A DNA stretch of 64,000 nucleotides from Tyto alba (lineage: Eukaryota; Chordata; Aves; Strigiformes; Tytonidae): NCBI RefSeq assembly GCF_018691265.1, contig NW_024881277.1:9427307-9491306 (forward strand), in the 5' to 3' direction. The notes beneath the pieces were generated by a model. That model was not told where the DNA came from and searched no databases. It saw only the letters and a list, made by a program, of their open reading frames with translations. This document shows, piece after piece, positions 1 through 10,930 of this stretch; positions within the stretch are counted from its first letter, which is position 1; every line of letters begins with the position of its first letter. A program made the translations under genes and the position numbers.

Positions 1-602
1 GGAGAGCTTGAGGATATGGGGGATTTCACAGAAGAACTGGTCCACAGCATTGCCTCCGCAGAGGGGTAGGGAAAATGTGTTGGCAGTGTGTAGGAGAGAA
101 TAAAGCAATGCAGTCCCCAGGCAGCTGCTGCCATGTGGACACAAGCTCTGCTGCCCAGGAGGGTCCCGTAGTGCAGGGGTTGGCAGATGGCAACATAGCG
201 GTCATAGGCCATGATAGTGAGAAGAGAAAACTCTACTGTTATCAAGAAGACAAAGAAAAAGAGCTGTGCAGCACATCCCAAGTAAGAGATGTCCCTGGTG
301 TCCCAGAGGGAATTTACCATGGCTTTGGGGAGAGTGGTGGAGATGGATCCCAGGTCGAGGAGGGAGAGGTTGAGGAGGAAGAAGTACATGGGGGTGTGGA
401 GGTGGTGGTCGCAGGCGATGGCGGTGATGATGAGGCCGTTTCCCAGGAGGGCAGCCAGGTAGATGCCCAGGAAGAGCCAGAAGTGCAGGAGCTGCAGCTC
501 CCGTCTGTCTGCAAATGCCAGGAGGAGGAACTGGGTGATGGAGCTACTGTTGAAAAATTGCTTCCACTGGTCATTGGGCACTGTCCATGGAGGAAAAGAC
601 AT
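1..602 (-). pseudogene. Olfactory receptor (OR14-like), 5' part, frameshifted, runs off the window
   Basis: Odorant-binding seven-transmembrane GPCR of the avian OR14-like expansion. Read on the minus strand from an ATG at 600-602, it shows the N-terminal stretch with an N-glycosylation-type NSS, TM1 (around LGNGLIITAIACDHHLHTPM), TM2, TM3 and the OR hallmark MAYDRYVAICQPLHY. A one-base deletion near position 112-118, just after MAAAAW in TM4, shifts the frame: this copy reads GTCCCC where the related copy at 21.3 kb reads GTGCCCC. Beyond it the expected OR frame resumes (NTFSLPLC, then QFFCEI) up to the window edge. The canonical start context (MSNSSS) is altered here, so the upstream ATG would be needed. 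The remaining 3' half lies outside the window, so its state is unknown. It is most likely a pseudogene, but the single indel could be a sequence error. Confidence 0.85.
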
Positions 603-1799
603 TGAAATGTTAGTGTAGACTTATCTGAGATAAAACCTACTTCATATCTCTCAGTGACTGACTCTCCCTTTTAACCAAGTCCTCCAGTTCTGCTGTGAGC
701 TCTGGACGAGTCAGTCCTGCCAGACAGCCATAGATAAATCGGAACATGTGTGATCACAGATTAAATCCACTCATGTTCAACATTCTGCTCCCAATTCACC
801 TTACTGCAAGGCATAGCTGTGGGGATATTGGGTTTTTTAAACTGTTTTTGTTGCACCACTATACATGAGGAGTGGTTTTAAGGCAGAAATTTATGGTATT
901 TCTGCTGAACTCCTACTGAAACATTGTGTTTCTTGAGAGACCAAGGGGCTGTCCTAAAATTCAGAGTGAGGAGAGTTGCTCTATCCATCAGCCCTGGTCT
1001 CATCTGACCTGTGCTGGCACCGCTTTGAGCTGGATGATGGAAACAGGGCACTGCTGGGACTAGAGGAATCCAGTCTCCAAGCCCAGCTCTCCAAAGCCCT
1101 CAGCCCCTCTCATCGCACCTGAGGAGGATCTCTGCTCTCCCCTCCCAGCCAGGGACACTGAGGGCTCATTGCAGCTGCCTGTGTGCAGACGCCCAGCAGC
1201 ATTTCCATGGCCTTAGCACTGAGGTGTTTCCTCCCTGGGGCTGCTGGATAACACAGAGATGCCCCAGGAAAGCTGTGCCCACCTGGAGAGAAACTTGCAG
1301 CCCAGCACGAGCCCATCACAGGAAGAGTTGAGTGTCCTAAAATGGAGGTGTCCTGAAGAGAGAATTGTGTCCTTTGTTTTGCCCTGAGCACACAGATTGT
1401 GAGGAAACTTTACTCCCATGGACACATCTGCACGGCAGGACCCACAGGGTTGGGCTCAAAACTGTAGCTTAACCCCACCACCCCCCATCCCAGCAAGTCC
1501 AGGGATGACAGTAAGGGGAGCAGATACAGGAGGGGGAAAATGGAGAAATACCACACTGCTTGTGTTCTTGGAGGCAGAAAGGGACAGGCATTTGGTATTG
1601 GGTAGTTTCCTCCTCTTCAAGGGTGAGGCCGCTGGGAAGGTGCCCCATGACCTTGAGGGCAGAGGCTGTGTTGGACAGGGGGGAGATCAGGGGGTTGTTC
1701 CATGGAAGGCATCTGCACTTGAATGGCAGGGAGGTGTCAGAATCCCCCCTCCCACAGCGTTCCTGGCAGCAACTCCCTCTCCCTTCATGTCCATAACTC
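603..1799. other. OR upstream flank, no gene recognised
   Basis: No exon, RNA gene or clear repeat could be supported. Short open frames at 1418-2002 and on the opposite strand have no recognisable domain and look like chance GC-rich frames. Confidence 0.5.
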
Positions 1800-2430
1800 T
1801 GGTACCTGGAGCTGTCCCTGCCTGGAGCCGCTTCTCTGTCCCTTATCTCCTGTCTGTCAGTACTGCCAGCCCCCATCCCACCCACCCTGTGCTCAGCTCT
1901 GCCCTGCGGACCCCTCCTGGCAGCAGGACACTGCCCAGGGACATCTCTCTAGGTGAAGGGGTTCAGGAGCGACTGAGAATGCTAAAGACAACTGATATCT
2001 GAGTTATTCCACTAAAGTGGAGAAAAAAATCTAGCAATGCCCACCTGGCCAACCAAGAAAATAAATCTCAAAGAAAGGTTCCTTCCATTTCAAGTAAAAG
2101 CAGCCTTGATATCCTTCTTCAGAAGGAACCTCTGCAAAAGTCCTCAGAGTGATCTGCAGCTGTGAGCATCCCTGATCCGTGCAGCAGCAGCCTCTGGAGA
2201 GCAGAAGGAGCCTGCCCTGGCGGGGGTCTCTCCTTCCCCCCACAGCTTCTCCCCACAGCGCCGTGGGGAGCTCCCCGGGCAGGCTGAGTGCTGACCCTGG
2301 CAGGCAGCAGAGTCCCTGCCCCAGCACACAGCCCCCTGGGGTGCAGGGACCCTGCTGGGAAGGACAGCCCTGGGCACCCCTGCCTGCACACCCGGCTGCA
2401 CACCCCTGCAGCCGGCCCCGCCAGAAGGCA
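1800..2430. repeat. Duplicated OR 5' flank, copy 1
   Basis: This block matches 22560-23310 in order and orientation. The strongest stretch is about 2247-2432 (from the CTTCTCCCCACAGCGCC string through GCCGGCCCCGCCAGAAGG), matching about 23108-23298. A weaker stretch around 1830-1935 matches 22590-22700. Both blocks lie upstream of minus-strand OR copies, so the OR genes were duplicated with their 5' flanks. Open frames here on both strands look incidental. Confidence 0.75.
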
Positions 2431-2486
2431 GCCCTCATGCCCTGGCCCTCACAGGGGGCACCAGGGAAGCCCTGCTCGGGAGCAGA

Positions 2487-2519
2487 TCCTCCTCCTCCTC
2501 CTCCTCCTCCTCCTCCTCC
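2487..2519 (+). repeat. (TCC)n trinucleotide microsatellite
   Basis: About eleven perfect TCC units in a row. They are absent from the otherwise matching flank at 23.3 kb, so the expansion arose after the duplication or was lost in the other copy. Confidence 0.95.
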
Positions 2520-3179
2520 AGGCAGGAGGCAGATTCCTGGCCGCTCTGCCGCCTTCCCCAGATCCTTCCCCAAGCTGCAGCTGCATTGCCCTGCACCCCC
2601 AGACTTACTGTGGCCAGGGCCCTGATGCTTTCTCCTCCTCGGAGCTCTCAGCAGCCTCCCAGCCCAGGCTGCCTTGAAGCTGTGTGTGCCTCGCTGCTCT
2701 ACCCTGGGTGCCTGCAGGCAGTGCCCCCAGCCCTGCTGCGCTTTGCAGAGGAGCTGCTCCTGGGCAGAGCTGTCTCTCTGCAGCGCTGCCCACTTGCCAG
2801 GAGCTCCCTCTGGCCCAGGAGCCCGGCCCAGCTCAGCACCACAGCAACAGCCCAAGGCAGCTTAATGACCCCTCACGAGGGTTTGGTGCCAACTCCATGG
2901 AAAACAGGAACAGAGAAGCTGAAGAAACCTTTGAAGAATTCAAAGTTTTATTCAAACTCCAAAGTTTCCTGCACTGTTAATGGCTCCCACTGAGGACACC
3001 ATTGACAAAAGCTCCCCAGGGGCTGGTTAGAGCAGAAAACTAGAGAAAATCATGACCGGTAGACAAATGCCATTGTACAGAAGAGATTCTGTGTCAACAT
3101 GGATGTGTTATGTTAAGAGAAAGGGCAAATTGCTGACCTCCAGCCCCTGGGATGGGAGATCCTGTCCCTCACACATTGC
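2520..3179. other. GC-rich then AT-rich spacer, no gene recognised
   Basis: The first 350 bases are GC-rich with open frames in several phases but no domain. The rest shows no feature I can support. Confidence 0.4.
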
Positions 3180-3610
3180 TCAGGACTCTTCCTGGGGTAG
3201 TATTCTATGGGGATGAGCAATGCCAAGAGCATGACTACTGTACAATACCTCCCAAGCTCCCAGGGTGGGAAGGGCTGGCAATGATACTCGACTGCTGTAC
3301 GGATCAGGTGGGATGTCAGCAGAGAGGAGGTGTCTGAAGAAGGCCCCATCTACTTCCTCTTCCTGATCAGGAGATCTGTAGCAGTTATCCACCCACCGCA
3401 GTGGTGTCCATGATGTTCTCCCCTCTCATATTGACCCCTCAGCTCCCAGATGACTCATTGTCCATCCCCAGGCAGAGCTAAATGCGTTCCTGCAGCTCCC
3501 TCCCAAAGGGCTGCTTCCCCTCTGGGTCCAGACCTACGGCTTTATCAGTACCAGACCCCCAAGAAACCACAGTTCCTCCAGGAGGGGTATTGGCAGTGCC
3601 CTGCAACTCC
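3180..3610 (-). mobile_element. CR1 LINE fragment (endonuclease region of ORF2)
   Basis: Read on the minus strand, one frame gives CYRSPDQEEEVDGAFFRHL, the conserved stretch of the CR1 apurinic-type endonuclease domain. The surrounding sequence aligns by eye with 24.18-24.72 kb, a second decayed CR1 piece in the same orientation. Stops and frameshifts are frequent, so this is an old 5'-truncated relic. Confidence 0.75.
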
Positions 3611-5079
3611 TCGTACTGTTCTCTTGTGAGAGACGCCCCAGTCAAGATGAACCAGCTGCATGCAAGCATTAAAAGCAATATAGTGAGGTGCAAGCCATGC
3701 AGGCGGGTTTTGGAGCGCATTGGGAACATCTGCCTGATAAGGGTGACTGAGAAACCCGTGAGGTGAAGTGCCCTGTGGGACTTCATCTTTACAAAGAAGA
3801 GCTGGCCAGGGATGTAACAGTCAGGGATGAGAAGGTAAAGTTGAGGCTCCTGAAAAAAGGGAACCCTTAGATTTTTCCTCTTGTTTCCTCTCCTGTTTTG
3901 CTTTTTAATTCTTATTTTTCCCTCTGACAGCGAGAATGTTTTATCAAACTGGTTTTAGCAACGAAGTTGTCACTGACTGAGGAGGAATCTGTTTATAATT
4001 TTTCTGTTCTACCTGGCAAAGGTCAACCGTGGATGGAAAGACAGTCTTAAAAACAGAACAATTTTGAACACAGCATGTTTTTCTTTTCTCTGTTGGGCTT
4101 TGATTTTCCTTGAAAACCAAACCCTTTCCAGGGAATAAAACTTCCCTCTTCTCTAACTCTCCTGCTTGCCTTTACTTCCCACACACCTCTGCGTTTGTCA
4201 CCATCTTCATGCCGCCTTCTCCCTGTTTCTGACCTAATCAAAAGGCTAAAGCCACTTCACTGACGTGTTTTCCCTTTCACTACAATACATTTTTGATCAG
4301 CCTAAAATACATGTTTAAATAAACTACAGTAAAAACAAGTGAGAAATCCCTATTTTTTCTCCATTGACTGTGAAGTGACTCTTGGAGAAAGAGCTCAAAT
4401 ACAAGATCTTACATACAGTTTACAGTGGATTCCTACTCTAACCCCCATACTAAGTTTGCTCTTAGTGCATAAAATGATGCCTTCTTGTGCAAGTCTAAAC
4501 AAAATGCACGGGAGATATCTGATAGATTGACGTGCCTCACTCAGGTCTGTCCGGATCTGGCCAGGATCCGGGCATGTCTTAGGAGTTTCAGTTTTATTTT
4601 ACATTTGGGATTTATAGTTACTTCTTGTTTACTTATAGTTTTCAGGGATTGTTCCCAGGGTTGCATTTCATGCTGATAAGATGCTGTTTGCTTCATGATA
4701 CTGATAAGATGCTGGTTGCTGGTCGGGGAATTCACTCAGAAGTCAACTTTGGTTTGAGGCCTATTGTTTGGGCCTTTTTTTGTTTCATAAGTGAACAAAG
4801 AACTATGGTGATCCACTCCAAACCAAGTCTTATGTTGTGTATCCAGGAGGCTGGTACAAGTTCTGTGGGCTGCCAGGGAACTGAAAACAAAACCAGTTTC
4901 AGTCAGCTCAAAGAAATTCTACATTGAAAGTATCTCCTGCTTTTGATTCAGGAGACTGACTCACTGCAAATGGCTTCTGTGGAGACATTTACAACTACCT
5001 GAGATGAACTTTTGACCCCCTGAGTTACCAGTGTCACTTTGGTCTGAAGGCCTGGAGAAAGAGTATCTCTGACCCTTCC
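3611..5079. other. AT-rich spacer, nothing recognised
   Basis: No coding exon, LTR terminus or LINE tail was seen. The open frames present are short and unrelated to known domains. Confidence 0.4.
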
Positions 5080-6140
5080 AGTCCTCAGAAATCCTTGTAT
5101 CCAACGTAGGCATTTATGGTCTGGATGGTGTACAAGACGGGATGAAAAACTGTCTGGATTAGTGGTCCCAAAGGGTACTGGGGAATGGTCCATACTCTGC
5201 CCAAAGTCCAGCTAAACCCAGAACTCTTTGGAAGTCTGCTCTGAGACCTCTCCTCCCCAGTAGCTTTACCAATGACCTGAGAAGTACACAGGATGGACCT
5301 CAACAAGTTTCTGGATGACCCAAAACTGGAGGGATGAAGTCAATTTGTTCAAGGGACAGACTGCCATTTCAAGGGAGCTAGACAGCAATGCTCTGGTGTT
5401 GGAGGAGTAGGCCAGAAAGAAATGACCTGATCTGTCCTGACAGAAGGAAACATGGGACACACTAACCCTCTACAATGGTGACAGACAGAGGACACTGACT
5501 GACTGGGTAGCAACTCTGCTGAAGAGGATCTGCAGACCATGGTGAGCAGTAGGTCCGACTTGATTCAGCAGTGAGTCCTGACGGCACGGACAGCTAACAG
5601 CACTTGGGGTTGTACCAACAGGACAGCGGGCAATAGGCAGACTCATTAGAGCCGCACTCATTAGATCGCATCCAGAATAGTGCATCTGGCACCCCAGCAC
5701 TCCTGCACAAGAAAGATACTTGGAAACTGTCATGAACTCAGCAGAGACACTAAGATGGTCAGGGGGATAGATCACATGAGCCGTGAGGAGAAGCTGAGGA
5801 AAGGGGCTCTTGTTTAGCCTGGTGAAGAGACAGCTTAAAAAGAATGTACCAGCGGCCTTCCAGAACCTAAGAGGAGCTTCCTGAAAAGACAGAGCTGGGC
5901 TGTTTACAGAGGTGCACGTCACAAAGACAAAAGACATGATCATAACCTGAAACAGGGAAGATTCTGGTCTGGACCAGGAAGAACACTGACCGTGAGGACA
6001 GACAGACATTGGACCAAGTTGCCCAGGCAGTTCATGGAATGTCCATCCTTGGAGGTTTTCAAGACTCCCTGGACACAGCCCTGACCACCAAGTCTGACTT
6101 CACTGGAGACCATGCTCTCTGCAGTTGCTTACCCTAAATG
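5080..6140 (+). mobile_element. CR1 LINE, long decayed 3' half
   Basis: The sequence follows the order of the avian CR1 3' region on the plus strand: a segment like GACCTCAACAAGTTTCTGGA near 5296, then a stretch like ATCCAGAATAGTGCATCTGG near 5670, then GGAGGTTTTCAAGACTCCCT near 6051. It is riddled with indels and lacks any reading frame. The usual short terminal repeat of CR1 was not seen. Confidence 0.75.
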
Positions 6141-7589
6141 ACATCCCAGGGTCTCTTTCTCCCTTCGCTTTCAGTGGAGAGACAGAGGAGTTCACTTGTC
6201 ATGAGGTGCAAGTCAACAGAGCTGAGAGGTATCACGCCCTCTTGTTCCACTTGACCTAAAGCCTGTGACGGATGCACTCGACCCCTTGAGCAGACTAGCA
6301 GTAGTTTGGTATGGGTTCCAAAGGAAGTAAAGGCCTAAGCTGTGAGTGGGCCAAGAACTCCTCTACATTCAGTCTGTGCTCTGAAAACCCCCAAAGGAGC
6401 AGAGGGACACAGTGAGCATGGCTGCAGATGAGCTTGGAACACTGATCACGTGATTACCACATGAATAGTGAGCGGCTTTTCCAAGACTCATTGATCAGGG
6501 AACAACAACACTTTTTGGTAGCAAAAGGCCATGCACACCTTTCCCATTGCAGGTAATTTGGCTCCAAGCCAACCACTACCCCATAAACATGGCAGCCTAA
6601 GTGAGCCTTCTTTGAGCTCTCCCTGCCAGGCAGCCTGGTTCCCCCGGAGCTGGGACACTTCTCCTTTGACAGTGGTTCTTGAAGCGATCTAAAGCACCCA
6701 CTGGTGACAAGTTGGAGCAAAGGAGAACCAAGCTCAAAGGAGAACCGAGCACAGAGAGAGCTAAACCCAGGAGGCACTTCAGAGCTGGTGATGTTCAGGC
6801 GCTGCTGAAGACTCCCAGAAGGAGATGCTGAGAGAAGAGCGCAAGGGCCGAACACTGACTGAGGGATGGGTCAGGGTCTGCAGGCACAACTGGAAAGGGG
6901 CTGACGGAGTGGGAAGAGGCAGAGGGTGGCACCCAGGCCTTGCCTTTCATTCTCCATTACCCTCAGAGCAAAGGGTGTCCCATCCCGCTGGGGATTACAG
7001 GGAGGTGCCAGATCTGCGAGGCAGGTGTGGTTAATGTGCCAGTGGCTCTCTGCAGAGTGGCCACTAGGAAGTGAGACCATGTGTCTGGGTGCAGCCCTAA
7101 CCTGCCTGTCTTCTTATTGCAGCTCACTCTTTCCTCTGGATGCCTTCTCTGCGTCCTTGGCACTGCTGAGCAGAGACAGAGGCAGCGTGACCGTCAGTGC
7201 AGAGCCAGAGCTGTGGGGCATCAGCTCATGGGCACCCTCACACCTCAGTGGGCATGAAGGGCTTTGGGCCGAGCGTACGGGGTCAGTGTGCCAATACACG
7301 CCCCTTATTTTCTCAACCCTCTTTGTCTCTTTCTGCATCTCGCTTGTATCTTAGGGATCGATCTCCATCGCTCAGCTCTCTCCCAGCTGTCTCTCAGCCA
7401 TCCACTCGGGATGTGCTTTACAGAGAGCAGTGAATGTGGGGCAGCCTCCCCCTGGCAGCACCTTCAGGAACAGTGCATCCCAGTGCAGGTGGGCTGAATC
7501 ACTGGGGAAAAGGGCTCCTCCACCCCGGGAACTCTCTGGGCTCTCTGGGTTCCTGCCTTGGTGTCCTGGGCTCGCCTAGGCTCAGGTTA
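6141..7589. other. Spacer, no gene recognised
   Basis: Mixed-composition DNA with short open frames on both strands but no domain, splice-bounded exon or recognisable repeat. Confidence 0.4.
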
Positions 7590-7967
7590 ATTTTCAGCAG
7601 GAGCTGAGAGGGGGCACAGCCAGGACAAGTGACCCCAACCAGCCCAGGAGATATTCGATGCCATGCTGACGTCATGCTCAGTGTATAACTAGAGGAGCTG
7701 GCTGGGGGTTGGGGGGTGATCACCACTCGGAGAGGGGCTGAGCGCGGGCTGCTGGGTGGTGAGCAATTGTGTTGTGCATCACTCATTTCATATATTATTT
7801 TTATCATTATTGTTAGCATTGTTTTTTTCCCTTGTGTTTTCTATTAAACCATCCTTACCTCCACTCATGGAATTTTACAATTTTTTTCCAATTCTCGTCC
7901 CCATCCCACTGCAGGTGAGGGAGCGGCCACGCAATGTTTTGTTGCCAGCTGGGCCTAAACCAGGACA
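7590..7967 (+). mobile_element. ERVK-type LTR (solo or partial), plus orientation
   Basis: This looks like the 3' two-thirds of a common avian class II LTR. It has a U3-like segment GAGCTGAGAGGGGGCACAGC near 7604, a perfect CRE octamer TGACGTCA at 7667-7674, a TATA-like TGTATAAC near 7683, an ATTAAA poly(A) signal near 7841, and a terminus (GGCCTAAACCAGGACA) resembling the end of the 1.06 kb LTRs at 10.9 and 45.5 kb read on their minus strands. The 5' boundary is uncertain. The OR fragment begins about 35 bases downstream, so this insertion probably marks where that receptor was cut. Confidence 0.6.
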
Positions 7968-8001
7968 ACATCTTTGTTTTTTCTTTGTTTTTTTTTGATT
8001 A

Positions 8002-8290
8002 GTTATCGTTCTTTTTACCTACATTCAGATCTTCAGTGCCGTGCTGATGATCCCCTCTGAGCAGGGATGGCACAAAGCCTTTTCCGGGTGCTCTCCCTGT
8101 TTATCAGCACTGCCATCTTTGCCTACTTGAAGCCCCTCTCCATCTCCTTCCCATTCCTGGACCTGGTGGTGTCACTTCTGTACTCAGTGGTGCCTCCAGC
8201 AGTGAACCCCCTCATCTACAACATGAGGAACCAGGAGATCAAGAGTACCCTGAGGAAACTCTTGGAATCTGGGCTACTTCAGATGAATAA
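8002..8290 (+). pseudogene. Olfactory receptor C-terminal fragment (TM6-TM7)
   Basis: Plus-strand remnant of an OR14-like receptor. It reads through a TM6 entry ([18 protein letters not shown], then HKAF), loses roughly eight codons around the CLPHL motif with a frame change near 8080, then continues through TM6-TM7 ([12 protein letters not shown]) to the OR TM7 signature [13 protein letters not shown] and a short tail. Everything 5' of late TM5 is missing, and an LTR lies just upstream. Its orientation is opposite to the other three OR copies in the window. Confidence 0.85.
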
Positions 8291-8407
8291 GGTGCCCATT
8301 AGCCCATTTGGATTCCACTGTACCTCAGGAAAGGCCAGGACTAACCTTTCTTTATTTGTCTTTTTTACCTTTTGTGGGTTTTTTTTGACATTTCGTTTTT
8401 TGTTTGG

Positions 8408-9298
8408 TGATGTCATCAGGGAGACATGTTGGCTGGGGGTGTCCGAGTCTCAGTTGTGATGTCAGAGGGCACCCAAGTGGAGCGGGGGGTTCTCAGCAGG
8501 GCAGGGATGTCATTGGAAAATTTCTAGGGTGGGAGTTCCTGTGGAATCATGATGTCATCAGAGGGGACACATGGGCGTCCCACCACTGTTGTGACATCAG
8601 GGGGTTTCCACCATGGTGGTGACATCATAGGGAACCCTTGAAGGTAGGAGTGGTTCCCTGTGGGTTTGTGACATCACTGGAGTGGGAGGGTCCCTTCCTG
8701 GGCAGTAACGTCACGGGGAATCTGTGAGATGGGGGTTCCCTTTGGGGCTGTGACATCACTGAGGACCACGTGGGGTGTGGGGTGTCCTCACCAGGGTGTT
8801 GGCATCACACAACACCCACGTAGGGTGGGGAGTGTCCTACTGGGTTGTGATGTCGTCAGGGAGCCACGTGGGGTGGGGTTTTCTCTGACGGTTGTGATGT
8901 CACAGAAAACTCAGTGGGTTTGCTCACCAGGTGCTGATATCATAGGGCACCCTTGGGTTTCTCCTCCATGGTAGTGATGTCATAGAGGACCCTGTGGAGT
9001 TTCCAGGCACAATTGTGACATCATAACGGATGATTGTTGTTCTGCGTCAGGATTATGATGTCATAGCAAGCTCTTGGGGCTCCCTAACAATGTTGTGACA
9101 TCATAGTGGAGCCTTGTGAGGTGAGAGCGGTCTTATGACATCACAGGGGAGCCCATGGAGTTGGGAGGAGGGTTCGGCAGTGGAGTTGCAGTTCAGAGTC
9201 TCACTTAGTTGTGATGGGGATTCCCCAACCCTGGGTTGTGACATCACTGGTGGGTTATGACATCCCTAAGGCCGTGGCACCACTGCCCTATGATGTCA
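8408..9298 (+). repeat. Minisatellite of CRE-like octamers (about 20 units of roughly 35-55 bp)
   Basis: A degenerate tandem array whose constant core is an eight-base pseudopalindrome, TGACATCA or TGATGTCA. Examples start at 8408, 8457, 8550, 8593, 8621, 8670, 8751, 8895, 8975, 9015, 9057, 9096, 9136, 9239 and 9291. Units also share a spacer like AGGGNACCC followed by a GTGGGG tract. The two octamer forms are exactly what CpG decay of the cAMP-response element TGACGTCA gives on one strand or the other. A relic with the CG retained, TAACGTCA, sits at 8706. No protein-coding function is suggested. Whether any unit binds CREB/ATF proteins cannot be told from sequence. Confidence 0.9.
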
Positions 9299-9830
9299 CT
9301 CGTGTCTCCGCGCCCCCAGTCATGGTGGCCGAGGAGGGGAAGCTCTTTGACATGGATGAGCATTTTGCGGGGCTCCGAGTCCTCTGAATCCTCATTTTGG
9401 AAGGGGCTACAGGGTCCCATGACCGTCCTCCCCTATATAATTTGAGGGGGGGTTTCTGATGTTTGAACCACAAGCCCCCCTTTGTGGTGGTCTACAGTGT
9501 TTCCTGCCACCCCAATTTTTGGAGAGGACCCTAGAGCCCCTCCAAACCCCCATTTTGTAAGGGCTGGAGGTGGCACTTAATGCTTCCCCTAAATAATTTT
9601 TTGGTTCCCCTCAATCTGTCTTCCATTCTGTCGGGTTGTTGAGATATCTGAGCCATCCTCAACCTCCCATTTTGGGTCCATGTCTCCCCCCAGTTATTTT
9701 GAGGGTGGTTTTGGGTTTCTCCCCCCATATCCTACATTATGGGGGTGGTGGTGAGAATATGAGTCCCTGAAAACCCCCATTTTGGGGGGTCTAAAGCATG
9801 CCCTGGTCCCCCTGAAATTTAGGCGTAGTT
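9299..9830. repeat. Degenerate repeat with CCCCATTTTGG cores
   Basis: Recurring strings of the type CCCCCATTTTG occur near 9388, 9548, 9668 and 9774, each followed by G-rich then T-rich stretches and phrases like TTGAGGGGGGGTTTCTG. They suggest an old tandem array with a period near 110-150 bases. It directly follows the CRE minisatellite but has a different core. No gene seen. Confidence 0.55.
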
Positions 9831-9839
9831 TCTGCTTTC

Positions 9840-10240
9840 CCCCTTTGCCGCAACTGAGAGGCGGGACGCAGCTTGATGCAAGCAGAGTGTCCATTTTATT
9901 ATGATTCTTCACATACTTTTATTCTAGTTCATAGATAGTGTGTTACAAACTAATTGGTTTCTTTGAAGCATGCCAAAGATTTCTTGGCTTACATTCTACA
10001 TTAGGCATTCACAAATTGGCTAATGCTAAAGGCTTTTTTCTAAACATTTACTTACTAATTGCAACAATCCTTCCTACAAAAACGATAACTCCCAGTTACA
10101 GGACATCTGCTCCACAGCACCTAATCTTAACACAAACACCAAGTCAGCACCCCCTGTTCCTCCTATATGAAATTCTTATCTTATTCTTTCCAAGGCCTGT
10201 GGCTGACAAGTTCCAGCACGTCTCCTTCTATCAATTGTGC
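9840..10240 (-). mobile_element. Retroviral LTR, minus orientation
   Basis: The minus strand shows AATAAA signals near 9921 and 9898, followed by an R/U5-like stretch containing CAAGCTGCGTCCCGCCTCTC. Upstream, an AT-rich U3 joins the pol remnant at about 10.25 kb. It may be the 3' LTR of the adjacent gammaretrovirus-like element, but it does not clearly match the LTR next to that element's primer site (14.0-14.4 kb), so it could be an independent insertion. Boundaries are approximate. Confidence 0.5.
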
Positions 10241-10249
10241 AGTGCTGGG

Positions 10250-10930
10250 GGTTTTGCTGAGAGCAACCAAGCCCTGCCCCACAGAATCTTTTCGTTCTTA
10301 CTCCAAGTTCTCGTTGTCCTCCGGACAGTTCATATCCCAGGTAGGTCACTTGCTGCTGTACCATCTGGCTTTCTGTTGACACACTCAATATCCATTTAAT
10401 CCAAGAAAATTCCGTGAGTTTACAGTCCACTGAATGCATTCAGATTTAGTCTCTGTTGATATTAGAAGGTCATCAACATACTGCAGGAGGGTTCCATTGT
10501 TTGAAGGGACTTGTCACTTTTTGAGATCTCGTCCCAACTGCTTCCCAAATATCGCTGGGCTAATTTTAAAGCCCTGAGGTAACACTGTCCAGGTAAGATG
10601 AGTTTTTCTACCAGTGGTGGGGCTCTCCCATTCAAATGCAAACAATTTCTGACTTTCTTTGTCTAAGGACAGACAGAAGAAAGCATTCTCTAAATCCAGA
10701 ATGGTAAACCATGTCTGGCTATCCCTAAACTTTTTAAGTAAGGTATATATGGATTAGCAACTACGGGACGTAAGTCTTTAGCAATTTTGTTAATTTCCCT
10801 TAAGTCTCGTACTACCCGGTATGAACCATCTACTTTCTGTACTGGGAGTACAGGGGTATTGTATTCTGACTCGTATTCTATCAGCCACCCATAGTTTAGA
10901 AATTTATTGGACCCTCAATTCCTTTGCAGT
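10250..10930 (-). pseudogene. pol: Gammaretrovirus-like pol remnant (RT fingers, palm, start of thumb)
   Basis: Reverse transcriptase of an endogenous class I retrovirus, read on the minus strand. In order there is an N-terminal fingers region with NTPVLPVQK and RDLREINKIAKDLRP, a palm segment ending FGKQLGRDLKK, the catalytic YVDD (10469-10480) in QYVDDLLIST, and the connection start VTYLGYELSGGQRELG. YVDD with this context is the gammaretroviral form. Stops and frame changes interrupt it. The 5' end of RT is separated from the rest by the solo LTR at 10931-11994, and the remainder of pol (RNase H, integrase) and env are missing. Confidence 0.85.

Noticed and set aside
75..605. 176-codon open frame on the plus strand, with a similar one at 21295-21798
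   Set aside because: Both are antisense to OR copies and follow the OR codon pattern in mirror image; the minus strand has the receptor motifs.
1418..2002. 194-codon plus-strand frame
   Set aside because: No domain or splice logic, and overlapping open frames of equal quality exist on the other strand.
2031..2855. 274-codon minus-strand open frame with glycine runs
   Set aside because: It comes from GC-rich DNA and the TCC microsatellite, has no domain, and the matching flank at 23 kb does not conserve the frame.
8408..9298. Possible CRISPR-like array
   Set aside because: Core repeats are only eight bases, spacers are themselves repetitive, and the genome is vertebrate.
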